Shown here one piece after another: positions 34,885 to 44,799 of a stretch of 64,000 bases of DNA; within the stretch, counting starts at the first letter, position 1; every line of letters begins with the position of its first letter. Source of the DNA: Terebella lapidaria (taxonomy: Eukaryota > Annelida > Polychaeta > Terebellida > Terebellidae); contig OX424557.1 of assembly GCA_949152475.1 (NCBI GenBank), positions 25,729,462 through 25,793,461 of the forward strand. The letters run 5' to 3'. Position numbers and translations under genes: made by a program. The notes under the pieces are model-generated. The model saw only the letters and a list, made by a program, of their open reading frames with translations. It made no database searches and was not told the origin of the DNA.

Positions 34885-35769
34885 TCACACGGCCATTCTG
34901 ACAACATTGGCCTCAATGTCTTTATGTGCGAACAGGATTTCTTTGTGTACCTGTATCGTCCCTTCACCGTAATTCACTACAGCGTGAGCTTGCCGAAAAA
35001 AGTTCATGCCGAGAATCATGTCGTCATGTATGTCAGCCACACAAAAGGTCACGACCATATGGTTGGTTCCGACCTGTATTGAAAGGTCGATCAGTCCATC
35101 GATCGGGCTTGACTGTCCGGTGACGTCACGAATAATAGCCGAAGTAGACCGCAAATGTCGCTGGTCAGCGGGGACGTGACGTAGCTGATCGCGTCGGAGC
35201 AGGGAGATCTGCGCTCCGGAATCGAGTACAGCCTTTATCGTCTTGTTTCCGACGTGTACCGGCAACTTCCAGCATTTGTGATTGGTGGCGCTGGAGTTGT
35301 TGATGACAGCCGGAATTTCGGGGTCGTCTAGCGGTGGCCGGAAGAGTGTGTGAAGAGGCGGCAGTTTGGATTCCGGTCCACTCGGAAAAGCGTAGAATCC
35401 TCCGTCGTCGGAGATCCACTCAATCTCGGACATGCTGTCCGTTCCGGTGCCGTTGGCGGTCGGGGGTGACACCCCTTCAGGACGACGGTTTCCACGTGGT
35501 GGTCGCTGTGGCCGCGGTGCGGACACCCCTTCATGAAAAGAGGCCGATTTCGGGGTCGGAGCTTGACATTTTGTACACACCCCTTCAAGGAGCTGAGGTG
35601 TGGGCTGGGCCGGCTGCGGGGTCGTTATTGGTGTCGTTACCGGTACAGTAGTCGTGACAGCCGCAGATGTGGAGCGGGGAACGTTGTCCTGTTGTCTGGA
35701 AGGTCCTTGCTCCTCAGCACCTTCCCCTACTGGTTTGACGACGGGGTCGGAGATGTTGGTGGGGCCGGT
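34885..35769 (-). CDS. gypsy protease (pro), in frame with pol but ended by TGA
   Basis: This frame is open from 35769 to a TGA at 34885-34887. The first ATG in it is at 35578-35580 and gives 231 residues. The aspartic protease active site VLDSGA lies at residues 118-123, with the flap/hydrophobic part and the second conserved motif MILGMNFF near 194-201. It is in the -1 frame relative to gag, overlaps gag's last 43 bases, and is in the same frame as pol. A single stop therefore separates it from RT. Expression probably needs -1 frameshifting from gag and, if the element is functional, readthrough of the TGA. Alternatively the TGA is a CpG-type mutation that disables this copy. Confidence 0.88.
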   Translation of the reverse strand, partial: TGPTNISDPVVKPVGEGAEEQGPSRQQDNVPRSTSAAVTTTVPVTTPITTPQPAQPTPQLLEGVCTKCQAPTPKSASFHEGVSAPRPQRPPRGNRRPEGVSPPTANGTGTDSMSEIEWISDDGGFYAFPSGPESKLPPLHTLFRPPLDDPEIPAVINNSSATNHKCWKLPVHVGNKTIKAVLDSGAQISLLRRDQLRHVPADQRHLRSTSAIIRDVTGQSSPIDGLIDLSIQVGTNHMVVTFCVADIHDDMILGMNFFRQAHAVVNYGEGTIQVHKEILFAHKDIEANVVRMAV

Positions 35770-38285
35770 TTAGTTTGGTTACCGGTTTGGTTAGGTACTG
35801 ACAACACTTGAGCTGTCCTTCTGTCAGTACCGGGACCATTAGGCCGAAATGCTAGCGGTTTCATGCCGTTGCGTACTAGCACATCCTTAAGCCGAAAGCA
35901 CCGCATCCAGCGATGGCCGGGCTTCTTGCAAAAGAAGCAAACCATGGGTCGTCCGGGTTGCGGGGGTCGATCACCTTTCATCGGGGCCGTTGTTCGCAGG
36001 ACAGAAAAGATAGCCGTTTCCTCACATAGTCCATTCTCGTCACTAAGGACGCACTGGAAGGCTTCAGCCACCCACTCGCGTGAGCTGGTCGGCACTGAAT
36101 GTTCGTCGCAACCTTGTAGGCCGGTAGCGTCGCTGTCCGCGGGGTCGTAGTAGGCCGCAATTTGCTCTGAGGTTAGTGTTTCCCCCTGAGTGACTTGTCC
36201 CATGGCACAGGACAGTTCTTCATTGACAGGGTCGTCTTCCGCGTATCCGTTTGCGGAAATGTCAGCACGTCGTGTGCCTCGATGTCGATCTCTGGCTGTC
36301 CTCTGCTGACGACTCTCTACCTTGAGAACGGCCGTAAGTGCCTCACTGTAACTGTTAAAAGTGAGGGCACACAGTTTATCGGCAATGGGGTCGGGTTGGC
36401 CGTTCACGAATTGTGCAATTACAGTTCGTTGCCGTGACGTTGGCGTAACGTCATCGAACACTTGCTCCGCCAGGGCTTGGAGTCGCTCCATGTAGTGTTC
36501 CGCGTCCTCTTTTCGTTCCCGCTTGAGGAACGGGAAATCGTCCCGTTTGGACTGTCGACGGGGCTCGGGTTCCCAGCCCTCTAGGAGTTGGCGACGGAAC
36601 TCTCCCCAGGAAGTCGCGACCGGGATATTTAGAGCTAGCGCTTCAGCGCGGCCGCGTAGCGTGCTCCGGAAGGTCGTCGTCTTGTTGAGGTCGGAGTAAG
36701 TGAAAGCCGCAGTGAACTGTTCAAAACTCCGAATGTATTGAGTGAGATTGCCCTCCTTAAAGGTCGCACGCCATTGAGCCATTTTAGCCGTAGCCAACGT
36801 TTGGGGCTCAGACGTGAGTCTCTGTGGCGTGGGCGTGTCAACACTCACCGCAACTGGTGTAGTCGCTGCAGTGGCCGTCGGAGTCGGAACAGCCGAAGTC
36901 GCCGGAGCCGTCGTATCTGGGCCGATCGGGGTCGCGTTAGCGGGGGCGGTCGGTGCTGTCGTCGCGGAGACGGCGAGCGATGCGGCGGGTGGTGCCGTCG
37001 TGTGACTGGGGTCGTGTGGTGCTTGTGCAGCGGGGGCCGGTTGACTGTATGGAGGCGTCACCCATGGTATCCCGACCGAGGGTGGGAATACAGCCGGTGG
37101 TGGATATCGGTATACCGATCCATCTGGGCATACACCATGGTACACTAATCCAGGCTGTGTACCATGATAGCCGGTGTCAGCTATCACGCTGGGAACGCCA
37201 CCATATCCGGGCGGTGGGTTCGCGTAGCCGACATGCGGTGAATAGTATCCGACAGCTACTCCAGTTGGAACACCGCTTGTTGCGCCAGGGTATCCGACTG
37301 GCGGTACACCATATCCGTTGGTGTTTCCGACTGATTGTGAGATCGGAGGTCCGATCATTGGCACAACACTCTCTGCCGGAGCAGACACAACTTGATCTTG
37401 TGACGGATCGAAGCGCGGTTGTTCTCCGGTAGTCGGCGATGGTCGGTGCGTGGTCGGCGCGGGAGCGCGTGTGTCGGAAGTCGGCGTGTCGGGGTCGCAG
37501 GGTCGGCGACTTGACGTAGATGGTGGTTGCCGAGGTCGCGCTGGTCGTGTGGAGGCGCGATATTCTGTTGTCGCGTCGCTGGGTCGTTGCGGACTTGGAG
37601 ATGTCGCGATCTGGACAGTAGTCGTCACTGGAATGCTCCCTGTAGTCGCTCTCTCCTGGCTGGGTCGAATGTACTCTACCACGGTCGGCTCGGTCGGTAG
37701 ACGAGAGTACACCGCTGGTACTGGGTCGTACTGCATTGGCGTCATTGATGGCGCCCGGGGTCGGGTTGCCGAATAAGCACTCGGCGGTACCAGTTCCGTA
37801 ACATTATCATTGTCACAGACCCACTGCCGTATCCGAGGGTCGCTTGGCGGGTGTGTAACCATTGATGTATCCATGGTTACAGGCCGAATGTTCATTGTAG
37901 AATGTACGATACGATCACATACGCTCGCTCTTTGACGTGAGCGTGTATAGTCTCTGCCGGTAAAGTTACTTCGTAATTTCTGGGTCGTTCTGGCCGGCGT
38001 GGCCGAGTATGCCCTAGCGTGTGCACTTATAATGTCACTCACTGTGTGTAAGGGCGCGAGCGGGTCTTCGTCGAGGTACGCTCCGATGCGGTCTTCAGGT
38101 GGTGAGGACGAAGTCAGGGACGACTGGTCACCGAAAGAGTCGAACAGGCCGGTCGGTTGTCGCTCCTGTGACAACGGGACTGTGTCGCTCATGGCAACTG
38201 AGCGGGGGCCGGAAGGTCGGAAGGCCGGGTTCGGATTGAACGTTACCTCGTCATCCGTAGGGTCGAGAGGCGGAGCCATCGCCAT
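35727..38285 (-). CDS. gag: gypsy Gag polyprotein, 852 aa
   Basis: Starts at ATG 38283-38285, about 45 nt after the primer-binding site, and ends at TAG 35727-35729. The N-terminal half is low complexity, rich in Pro, Thr, Ala and later Gly/Tyr (GYPGATSGVPTG). A retrotransposon-Gag type helical core follows at roughly residues 510-680 (LRGRAEALALNIP, AEHYMERLQALAEQV). One CCHC zinc knuckle, CFFCKKPGHRWMRC, lies near the C-terminus and would bind RNA. The long disordered N-terminus makes the protein larger than most gypsy Gags. No internal stop was found. Confidence 0.93.
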   Translation of the reverse strand: MAMAPPLDPTDDEVTFNPNPAFRPSGPRSVAMSDTVPLSQERQPTGLFDSFGDQSSLTSSSPPEDRIGAYLDEDPLAPLHTVSDIISAHARAYSATPARTTQKLRSNFTGRDYTRSRQRASVCDRIVHSTMNIRPVTMDTSMVTHPPSDPRIRQWVCDNDNVTELVPPSAYSATRPRAPSMTPMQYDPVPAVYSRLPTEPTVVEYIRPSQERATTGSIPVTTTVQIATSPSPQRPSDATTEYRASTRPARPRQPPSTSSRRPCDPDTPTSDTRAPAPTTHRPSPTTGEQPRFDPSQDQVVSAPAESVVPMIGPPISQSVGNTNGYGVPPVGYPGATSGVPTGVAVGYYSPHVGYANPPPGYGGVPSVIADTGYHGTQPGLVYHGVCPDGSVYRYPPPAVFPPSVGIPWVTPPYSQPAPAAQAPHDPSHTTAPPAASLAVSATTAPTAPANATPIGPDTTAPATSAVPTPTATAATTPVAVSVDTPTPQRLTSEPQTLATAKMAQWRATFKEGNLTQYIRSFEQFTAAFTYSDLNKTTTFRSTLRGRAEALALNIPVATSWGEFRRQLLEGWEPEPRRQSKRDDFPFLKRERKEDAEHYMERLQALAEQVFDDVTPTSRQRTVIAQFVNGQPDPIADKLCALTFNSYSEALTAVLKVESRQQRTARDRHRGTRRADISANGYAEDDPVNEELSCAMGQVTQGETLTSEQIAAYYDPADSDATGLQGCDEHSVPTSSREWVAEAFQCVLSDENGLCEETAIFSVLRTTAPMKGDRPPQPGRPMVCFFCKKPGHRWMRCFRLKDVLVRNGMKPLAFRPNGPGTDRRTAQVLSVPNQTGNQTKPAPPTSPTPSSNQ

Positions 38286-38330
38286 TTCTGCCGGTCGAAT
38301 CGGGGTCGATAATCCGAGACTAGCTCAGAT

Positions 38331-38348
38331 CCTGGTCGAACGGCGCCA
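38331..38348 (-). other. Primer-binding site of the gypsy element
   Basis: One base inside the 5' LTR the minus strand reads TGGCGCCGTTCGACCAGG. It starts with TGG, complementary to a tRNA CCA tail. TGGCGCC resembles Lys-type primer sites, but the tRNA cannot be assigned safely. Confidence 0.75.
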
Positions 38349-38349
38349 A

Positions 38350-39119
38350 TGTGAAGAATATCGTTCACGGCCGATATCAAGCCGACTTAAACTGGGTCGT
38401 TGTGCTAATAACAAGCCGGCAGTTATATTTCAACTGTTTATTGTGATGATAAATATCCAATGTTCAATCACACACAATCAGGGCCGACAATCACTCCTAA
38501 AGTCCAGTGATATTCCCGGTCGAATTATATCCTTATATATGCTATATTATAGTCCTTCTTATATGTCTCACAGTTTATATTCCAGTTTATACAGTTCACA
38601 AATATATCCTTTTCCTTATAATCACGGCTATTTATCTCCTATCTGATATACGTCTGTTCACCGTGAAAGTCTCTTCTCAACTGCGCAGATTTGCAGGGCC
38701 GTGGGACAGAGTAGATGTATTTTCCCGCCAAGTGTGAGCGGAGTTGTGTCATTGGCTATGTATGTGCTGATGTGTGCTGATCTCACCGGGAAAGTGGGTT
38801 TCCCCGGTATGTGGCGAGACATGTTTGGGTCTGAATGCTGTGCATGTGATGTCTATGTAAATGAGTATGTGCATGTGAAGGTCAAGGCCGGTGTACTGGG
38901 GTCGAATTATTTGATTGGACGGGGCCGAAGGTGTGAGCTGTTTGACCTGTGTTTGCCTTGTTTGGGGGCCGCGTGGTTATTCGTGGTTTTGTATGTTTTG
39001 TCCGTGTAGTGATCGTGTAGTGGTTATATTTAGCGTGGTGTGTAGAATATGCGTGGGCGAGTTGTCATGGAGATGTGTGCGGGAGGGGACGGGTGTTTAC
39101 TGTCACTAAAAATGCTACA
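38350..39119 (-). repeat. 5' LTR of the gypsy element
   Basis: 770 bp, TGTAGC...TTCACA in the element's sense. It should contain promoter and polyadenylation signals. An AAATATAA on the minus strand near 39025-39032 is a possible TATA-like box. Confidence 0.96.
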
Positions 39120-39123
39120 CTTC

Positions 39124-39250
39124 GTATGCATCTTGGAATTTTTTTTGTGAAAGTCGTCCTTGCGACACAAATTCACGGCAAAAAAAGCCCTTTCGTTCTT
39201 TCAGCTGGTATGGCGTCGGAGTTACTGCACCAGTATCACATAATAGTTTT
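39124..39250 (-). pseudogene. 5' coding fragment of the ORF family interrupted by the gypsy element
   Basis: The minus strand reads without stop into the target duplication (LKERKGFFCREFVSQ, then LSQKKFQDAYE). It is in the same frame as 28726-28630 on the other side of the element (AKRARLNSPENS), where a TGA follows after about 32 codons. Continuity across the target site indicates that both sides were one reading frame before insertion. Upstream of about 39250 the frame is lost. Confidence 0.55.
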
Positions 39251-39524
39251 GATTATATTCTTCGGTATGTCCCCCATCCGCATCAAGGGTTGACTCTCCA
39301 ATATGCCCCATTCCTTATGCTGCTGGTCGTAAGGCACAATGGTTCTCTACCGAACGTACCCTTGATACTTCTTGCTTGTCCAGCCTTGTGTCAACAAAAC
39401 TAACGTGGTTCCTGGAAACACAACAAAACGTGTTAGATGCCCAGTATACCATTCATACAATATCAGACTGTTGTGCCCAAATATCTATATACCCGCACAT
39501 GAACATGAAAATAAGGGATATACA

Positions 39525-39700
39525 CATTGAAGTAGACTGCCAACTTTCTCATTTCCGCGTTAGAAGTCTGAAATCCAGTAGAAAATTGCCGCTTGACTCC
39601 CAGGTGTAGTAGGACAAGTTATGGAACGATACCATTTGGCATCGCAAATGTATCAGCAAAAAACAGTGTGAACGAGTTAAAAAAATAAATGGAAACACTT
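39525..39700. repeat. Fragment related to the P-like element's 3' non-coding region
   Basis: It resembles the reverse complement of about 7120-7300, sharing GTAGAAAATTGCCG, TTGACTxCCAGGTG and CAAGTTATxGAACGATA. It lacks the P-element terminal repeats. It may be a remnant of another copy, or a separate repeat that the P-like element picked up. Confidence 0.65.
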
Positions 39701-40363
39701 GACATAACAACAGTCATCCGGTTATTCTCGGTCCGCGACAGGGCCGTAGTCGTGGTGAAGGAAACACGGCTTTGTGTATGGGTTTTGATATGTAGGCTCA
39801 TACAAAACTTTGTCCATATGACTGCATACATCCTACCATTTAATAGGCCTAATGAAATTCACCAATGATTCTGGTTTAACCAGGGAGAACTCGAGAGGTA
39901 TGCATGTGTATTAGTATGGGCGGGGTTCTGGGTTGCGGCAGCAGGGTGTATATACAGATACATATATAGAGAGTCTATACGTACGTATCTATAGACCAAA
40001 TTGTGTGTACTGAGCAGGGTCTAATTCTAACAATGCATATGAACAGATATGTGTTGCACCCGCGTGCTTTTCATTTCACTACGTTGCTCTGAACAGTTTT
40101 GAATGCAAAATGCAAAAAAATTATCCCTACGGAATCTGTTAATCGAAAGACCAATACCCAGCGGCTACATGGTGACTCGGCAGTACCAAAAACAACTGTG
40201 TGAAATATATGAACAGTTAAGTTTTAGATACACACGGTCAAAATTCATTGAAATATATTACTCATCATTACTGTGCCAGGTTTTATATTGCCGAATGTAT
40301 AAAAGCCGTGCCAACAAGGTTTTCATGGTCGTTTGTTCCCACGAGGAATAACCAGCTGAGTTC
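39700..40363. other. Stretch without recognised feature
   Basis: AT-rich, with short frames only. Confidence 0.4.
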
Positions 40364-40496
40364 ATAGTCTGGAGGCCAAACCCGATTTTTTGGAATTTCG
40401 TTTGCACCGCTCACATATTTTTGCATGTGGTATCAATGGAAAGCTAATTGTCTCAGGGTGTCATTTCTACCACATGTAAAATTTTAAAGTGACTCC

Positions 40497-40510
40497 GTCA
40501 CCATGGAAAC
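40497..40510. promoter_or_regulatory. X-box (RFX)-like palindrome
   Basis: GTCACCATGGAAAC fits the RFX consensus GTNRCC-N(0-3)-RGYAAC loosely. The mirror copy is GTTTCCATGGTGAC at 47153-47166. Binding is not shown. Confidence 0.35.
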
Positions 40511-40909
40511 GGCGCTTGAAGTTACCCCTCTCGTACGCTTTCTGCCGCCGGAAATTCTGGCCACGAAAATCATTCACCTTGAGTATGTTCATTAATAATG
40601 TATGATTCAATTTCTATTCCGTACAATAAGTTGAAACTATCCACATATGTAGAGTTGAGTATTGTAGTCATGCCAATGGGGTCATTGATTAGCTGGTGAT
40701 CCATGCGGGAAATATATTTGGGTCCATTTCCTTCGAATTTGAATGGCACAGTGTCATGATAAAAACTCTCCAATTTTTACAGTTTATACTTGCGATATAT
40801 TCCAGTAGCCAAATAAAATGAAACATATGAATAAAAATGCATTTTCAGGATAAAACACGTACAAATCTACATTATTTGCCATGAATTTCATATGGCCAGT
40901 ACACGCGCT

Positions 40910-40923
40910 GTTACCATGGAAAC
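40910..40923. promoter_or_regulatory. X-box (RFX)-like palindrome
   Basis: GTTACCATGGAAAC near the inner end of the left arm. Confidence 0.4.
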
Positions 40924-40930
40924 GCCCAAT

Positions 40931-42130
40931 GTATAACATGCGCTATGTTTGAGTATGACGCACTTAGGCAGGAGTCCAAAGTCAAAAAGAGCCATATTTT
41001 TCAAGTTCGTATGCACAAGAGTATTTATTCATGGATGTGGTATCGACGGAAGGGGACGACCTCAGGGTCTCATTTCTACCACATGTAGAGTTGACAATTA
41101 TGTCCGTCACAATGGCAACGACCCTTGAACATGGCAACCACCATATAATCTACAAAACCCATTAAAACACTAATTTGGCCTCATTTTCAATATAATTCAA
41201 TATAAATACAATAATTTAGCACACAAAGATAAGTTTCACCGTAATGCATTGTATTAGGGTGCCATTTGAATATCCATTTGGTATCCATGGCAACGGAATA
41301 ATTGTAAAAATTGGCAAAAATATGATCAAATCTATTGTCTGACAAAGTACAAAGTTTATATCGAATGTCATCAGATATTGATTACAATTATTTAGTAGTC
41401 CATATGCTTCAGTGTGATACTAAAAGCCTAAATGGATGCACGTCATGACTTGCCCTAAAACGTCGAAAAAGCTTCAGTGCCAAAACTTATAGTCGCCATT
41501 ATTGAAATTTCTGTTTTTGGCAATATCTTGATAACTAGTCATTCAATCACAACGAAAAAAGTATCTATAGCTATGTTTCCATGGTCAAGGAACCTGCTCG
41601 TGTCAATGAAAATACATTTTATGCAAATATACCTAATGAAACGGCATTTCTGTATCCATGGCAACGCATCTAAAAAAATTGGAGAGAAATATGACCAAAC
41701 TTATTGCTTGACAATGTGCTTCAAAATACAGATTTTTTTAATAAAATGCCATCATATATTGATCACAATTAATTGGGATTCAATTCAATCAAGTTTGATA
41801 CAAAATATTAAAAATAGACCACCTCTAGAATTGTCCTAAAAAACGTCACAACAAAGAATAACATGGAAATTCGAAACCGCCATGACTGAAGTTTCTGTTT
41901 CTGGCATCATTTTCACAAATAATCACCCAAGCACAATGAATGAAGTGTCTATAGCTATATTTTAAAGGCCAAGGAACATATCTAAGCCATTAGAAGTTGG
42001 ATTTTTTGACATTAGAGCGTTGGGGGCGAAGCCCCCAACCCTCTACATGTCTATGTGCTGACTTTTTCATGGAGGTTTCATGCCAACCTATCGACGCCCG
42101 TTTTGGCATGTAAACGTTTAGAAACCTACT
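40931..42130. repeat. Degenerate internal repeats with CCATGGCAAC motifs
   Basis: Segments near 41035-41125, 41280-41300 and 41645-41670 repeat the arm phrases (TCATTTCTACCACATGTAGA) and the motif CCATGGCAAC (41281-41294, 41652-41665; CAATGGCAAC at 41106-41119). A perfect small hairpin, GTTGGGGGC-GAA-GCCCCCAAC, lies at 42019-42039. No gene supported. Confidence 0.55.
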
Positions 42131-42582
42131 TCAAATGAGAATTTTCTTCGTCCTTGACATAAAATCTCTCGAATTGATGGCAAACTTTGAATATTCCACA
42201 GATGTATAATGCATAAATCGATGTGTTAGGTTTGAGAAAATTACGCAAAATGCTGAGATTGTTTTGGAAACGTCAAAATGGCGGAGCCGATGAAAATTGA
42301 CGTTCCCAGAATGCAAAGCAAATTTTACCGCAATGACGCGTATTTTGGAGCACCCAATTTTCTGTGCAGCAATTCGTGCATGCATGTAAGCTTGCGTGTG
42401 CCGTGTGGCATTCTTCGGTGTTATGAAGTGAACACAACGATACGTCTGCGATGCCACGGCTACATTTACCTTAATTTGACGTACCTTATATGTCAAGGTG
42501 TTGGCTTTGCGAAGCCTTCGGACAATCATTTATATTTTAAACTGGTCTTTTTATTAGCCCAGTGTAAATATGTTATTTATTA

Positions 42583-42902
42583 CTGAATATGATATCAGAT
42601 GCAGATATTCCTTATAGTTTCCAATATTTTTAAGGATATTTTATGAAGGTTCAATATCATTTTAGCAGGCGTACAAATGTATCTGTTTCATTGAGTTCAA
42701 AATGAATGTTTACTTATGAGGCCTATGCTTTCATCATAATATACGGGAATGAATTGGAATCGTGTGGGGCAGGATATGGTAGCGTTTGTTGTGGGGGGGG
42801 GGGGTGGTAGGGGGAGTAACGTTGAGTAGTATACATTCAGCTGTCAGGGTGCTGATGATGTGCTCGAGCTCTAATGTCGACTCTCGCAGTTAGCTGCATT
42901 TT
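42583..42902. repeat. Direct repeat with poly-G tract, copy 1
   Basis: Matches 48795-49075 in the same orientation (CATCATAATATACGGGAATG, GCTGATGATGTGCTCGAGCT). Each copy has a G run of different length. One copy lies inside and one outside the inverted-repeat structure. Confidence 0.8.
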
Positions 42903-43175
42903 CTTGTTGCACATATATTTAACAAAATATAATATTTATCCATGGCAATGGAACGAATGTGGAAATTAGGGAAATATTATTTAATTTGGTACACGATTAT
43001 CATCTGATATTGATCACGATGATGTGGAGAATATTCTACATGTATAATAAAGCTACAAGTTAAGTTATTGTCTATTACCACGGCAACAATGTTTAATGGA
43101 CGTGTTGATGAAAATCGAGGACGGTTTCAAACAAACCCTTAGAAAAACTGTACACCCTTTCTGACATCGACAATA

Positions 43176-43400
43176 CAGTCAAACCTCCATTAGTTAGCAC
43201 CTCCGGTCAGTGAACACCTGCAGTTAGTGAATACTTCCTCGGTCCCAAATGAACGCCTATGTTTTAACTTTGAGATGCTCTTGCGATTAATGAACACATT
43301 TCTATAGTTAATGCCTTTCTACTGTGAACACTGTTTTATGGTCCCAAATAGCAATTTGCAATACAAATGAACTTCTACTTAGTGAACATAGGTGAATGCA
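43176..43400 (+). mobile_element. Tigger/pogo-like transposon end fragment
   Basis: After a TA, the sequence CAGTCAAACCTCCATTAG resembles the terminal inverted repeat typical of Tigger/pogo elements (CAGTCAAACCTC). It is followed by degenerate repeats of AGTGAACA. No opposite end was found, so this is at best a fragment. Confidence 0.45.
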
Positions 43401-43685
43401 TTGTAATCTCACAGGGCATAGAATTCTGATTTCTGAGCAAAAACAATGTAATTAACATGTTTCACACTGTTATGTCTGGTTGGCCTTGGCCCAGGTTCCA
43501 CTGACTGGTGTCTCACACACTGTTACGCCTGATTGCATCTTGCCCAGATTCTCTCTAACTGGTGTCATACTCTAGCTTCCTTGCCCTACATCATAAAATA
43601 GGAAGCCACATGTATTTACCATAGGGTGGGGTGACAATATCTAATTTGTAGGTTATGATGTGTTGCGTAACAGGGTATATATATA

Positions 43686-44381
43686 TGTAACGTTTGACGC
43701 CTGCGGCACACAGGGTGCATGCGGCGGGCGTCGTAATTACTATAACCACAACCAGGTAACAGTCCGTCCGGACGAGTCCGGCCGTCATACATCACATCAT
43801 AACACATCATCATCACCATCAACATCCTGATCATACAACATATACATTAGTTATGGTAATGTGGCCGTGTGCGGAGCCTGAGATGTTACCACAGCGGCAC
43901 CACAGAAGTCGCGCACGTGGGCATGTTGCTGGCCAGCCTCGCCGTCGGCACTGGCGCATAGATATAACCCTGGACAGCCCGACGGTCTGCCAGAGCCTGT
44001 GTCGCTCCATCCCAGGGCGAGAAACCGGTGATCCAGGAACGAGCCTCGAGTCACCGACGGTCCCCCTCCTGGGCCCCTTATTGGAAGTCGTCCCTGAGGC
44101 CTTATAGGCCTCCCTAGCCGAACAGGGACAAGGAGCTCATGATTGAGCTCACCTGTCGCGCTCTCGCTCTGTGACAACTCCAGCCACATTAAGTGCGGCC
44201 ACAGTATTTATACTAGAGTCGTGAGCACGAGAGATGACGTAAAGCCATTGTTTCAGTACAATGGATCGATAAAAGGCAATACGTCGCTAAGCCATGCATG
44301 TGCTTCGAATGAGAAGCGGCCAGAAACAAGAAAGTGTTTAGAAAGAATTTCCTGCCACGATCTTTGGGCAAAATCGCCACA
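43686..44381 (-). repeat. Candidate LTR (696 bp) of a second LTR retrotransposon
   Basis: The segment has TG...CA ends (minus-strand ends TGTGGC and GTTACA). It is GC-rich relative to its surroundings and has a minus-strand TATAAATA near 44210. On its internal side the minus strand reads GTAAGAAGGGGGTAG, like a polypurine tract next to a 3' LTR. No second LTR and no pol sequence were found, so it would be a truncated copy. Confidence 0.4.
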
Positions 44382-44740
44382 CTACCCCCTTCTTACAATA
44401 TTGGTCCCCAACATGCTCCGCTCACACCCAAAACTCCCTGAAACACGACGGGAGCATCGCATTGCGGAACCAGAAGGAAGCAAGGTGAGCGGCACCCGAA
44501 TGTCGCAACTTAAAAGACTCAGACCTTAAGGGTCCGTTTTGGAAGAATGGGGAACGGCCCCTGGACTTACTGACTATACTGAAACGTGCTCCAAAATTTA
44601 GAATAAACACTAATACACAAACTAAAACACAAGCTAAAACGGCAAATCTCTGTTCTCAGCTCATCCACACACAACAGAGTCGAAGACGTTTAATACAGTA
44701 CCACTGTTAATGTTTCTTCCCAATGCTTCCTCAGTGTCAG
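44382..44740. other. Sequence adjacent to the candidate LTR
   Basis: Possibly the 3' internal end of the truncated LTR element. It has repeated AAACACTAATACACAAACTA-like A/C-rich sequence but no domain. Confidence 0.35.
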
Positions 44741-44799
44741 GGGACATAACGCCAACACCCAGACGCTTCAACAAGCAGGCTCAGTGAACATATCCACTG

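Larger units (their letters stand above)
28732..39119 (-). mobile_element. Ty3/gypsy LTR retrotransposon, 10388 bp, minus strand
   Basis: Two 770-bp LTRs (28732-29501 and 38350-39119) differ at three positions by eye and have TG...CA ends. The insertion is flanked by CTTC on both sides (28728-28731 and 39120-39123), extendable to ACTTC if the LTR is taken one base shorter. Order in the element's sense: 5' LTR, primer-binding site, gag, protease, RT, RNase H, integrase, a 1.7-kb non-coding tail, polypurine tract, 3' LTR. The order RT-RNase H-IN is that of the Ty3/gypsy superfamily; no envelope-like ORF was found. GC content is visibly higher than in the flanks. The only obvious lesion is one TGA between protease and RT. 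Low LTR divergence indicates a recent insertion. Confidence 0.96.
40364..40930 (+). repeat. Left inverted-repeat arm
   Basis: About 567 bp, with a counterpart at 46734-47309. It contains X-box-like palindromes at 40497-40510 and 40910-40923. The minus-strand ORF 40570-40773 is mirrored by 46890-47093 with one amino-acid difference seen, a by-product of arm similarity. Confidence 0.85.

Noticed and set aside
34415..34888. 157-codon ORF overlapping gypsy pol
   Set aside because: It lies in another frame over the protease-RT junction. It is a shadow of the pol coding sequence, favoured by high GC.
42131..42586. Opposed ORFs of 102 and 132 codons
   Set aside because: They overlap each other on opposite strands, have no recognisable domain, and lie in repeat-rich sequence.
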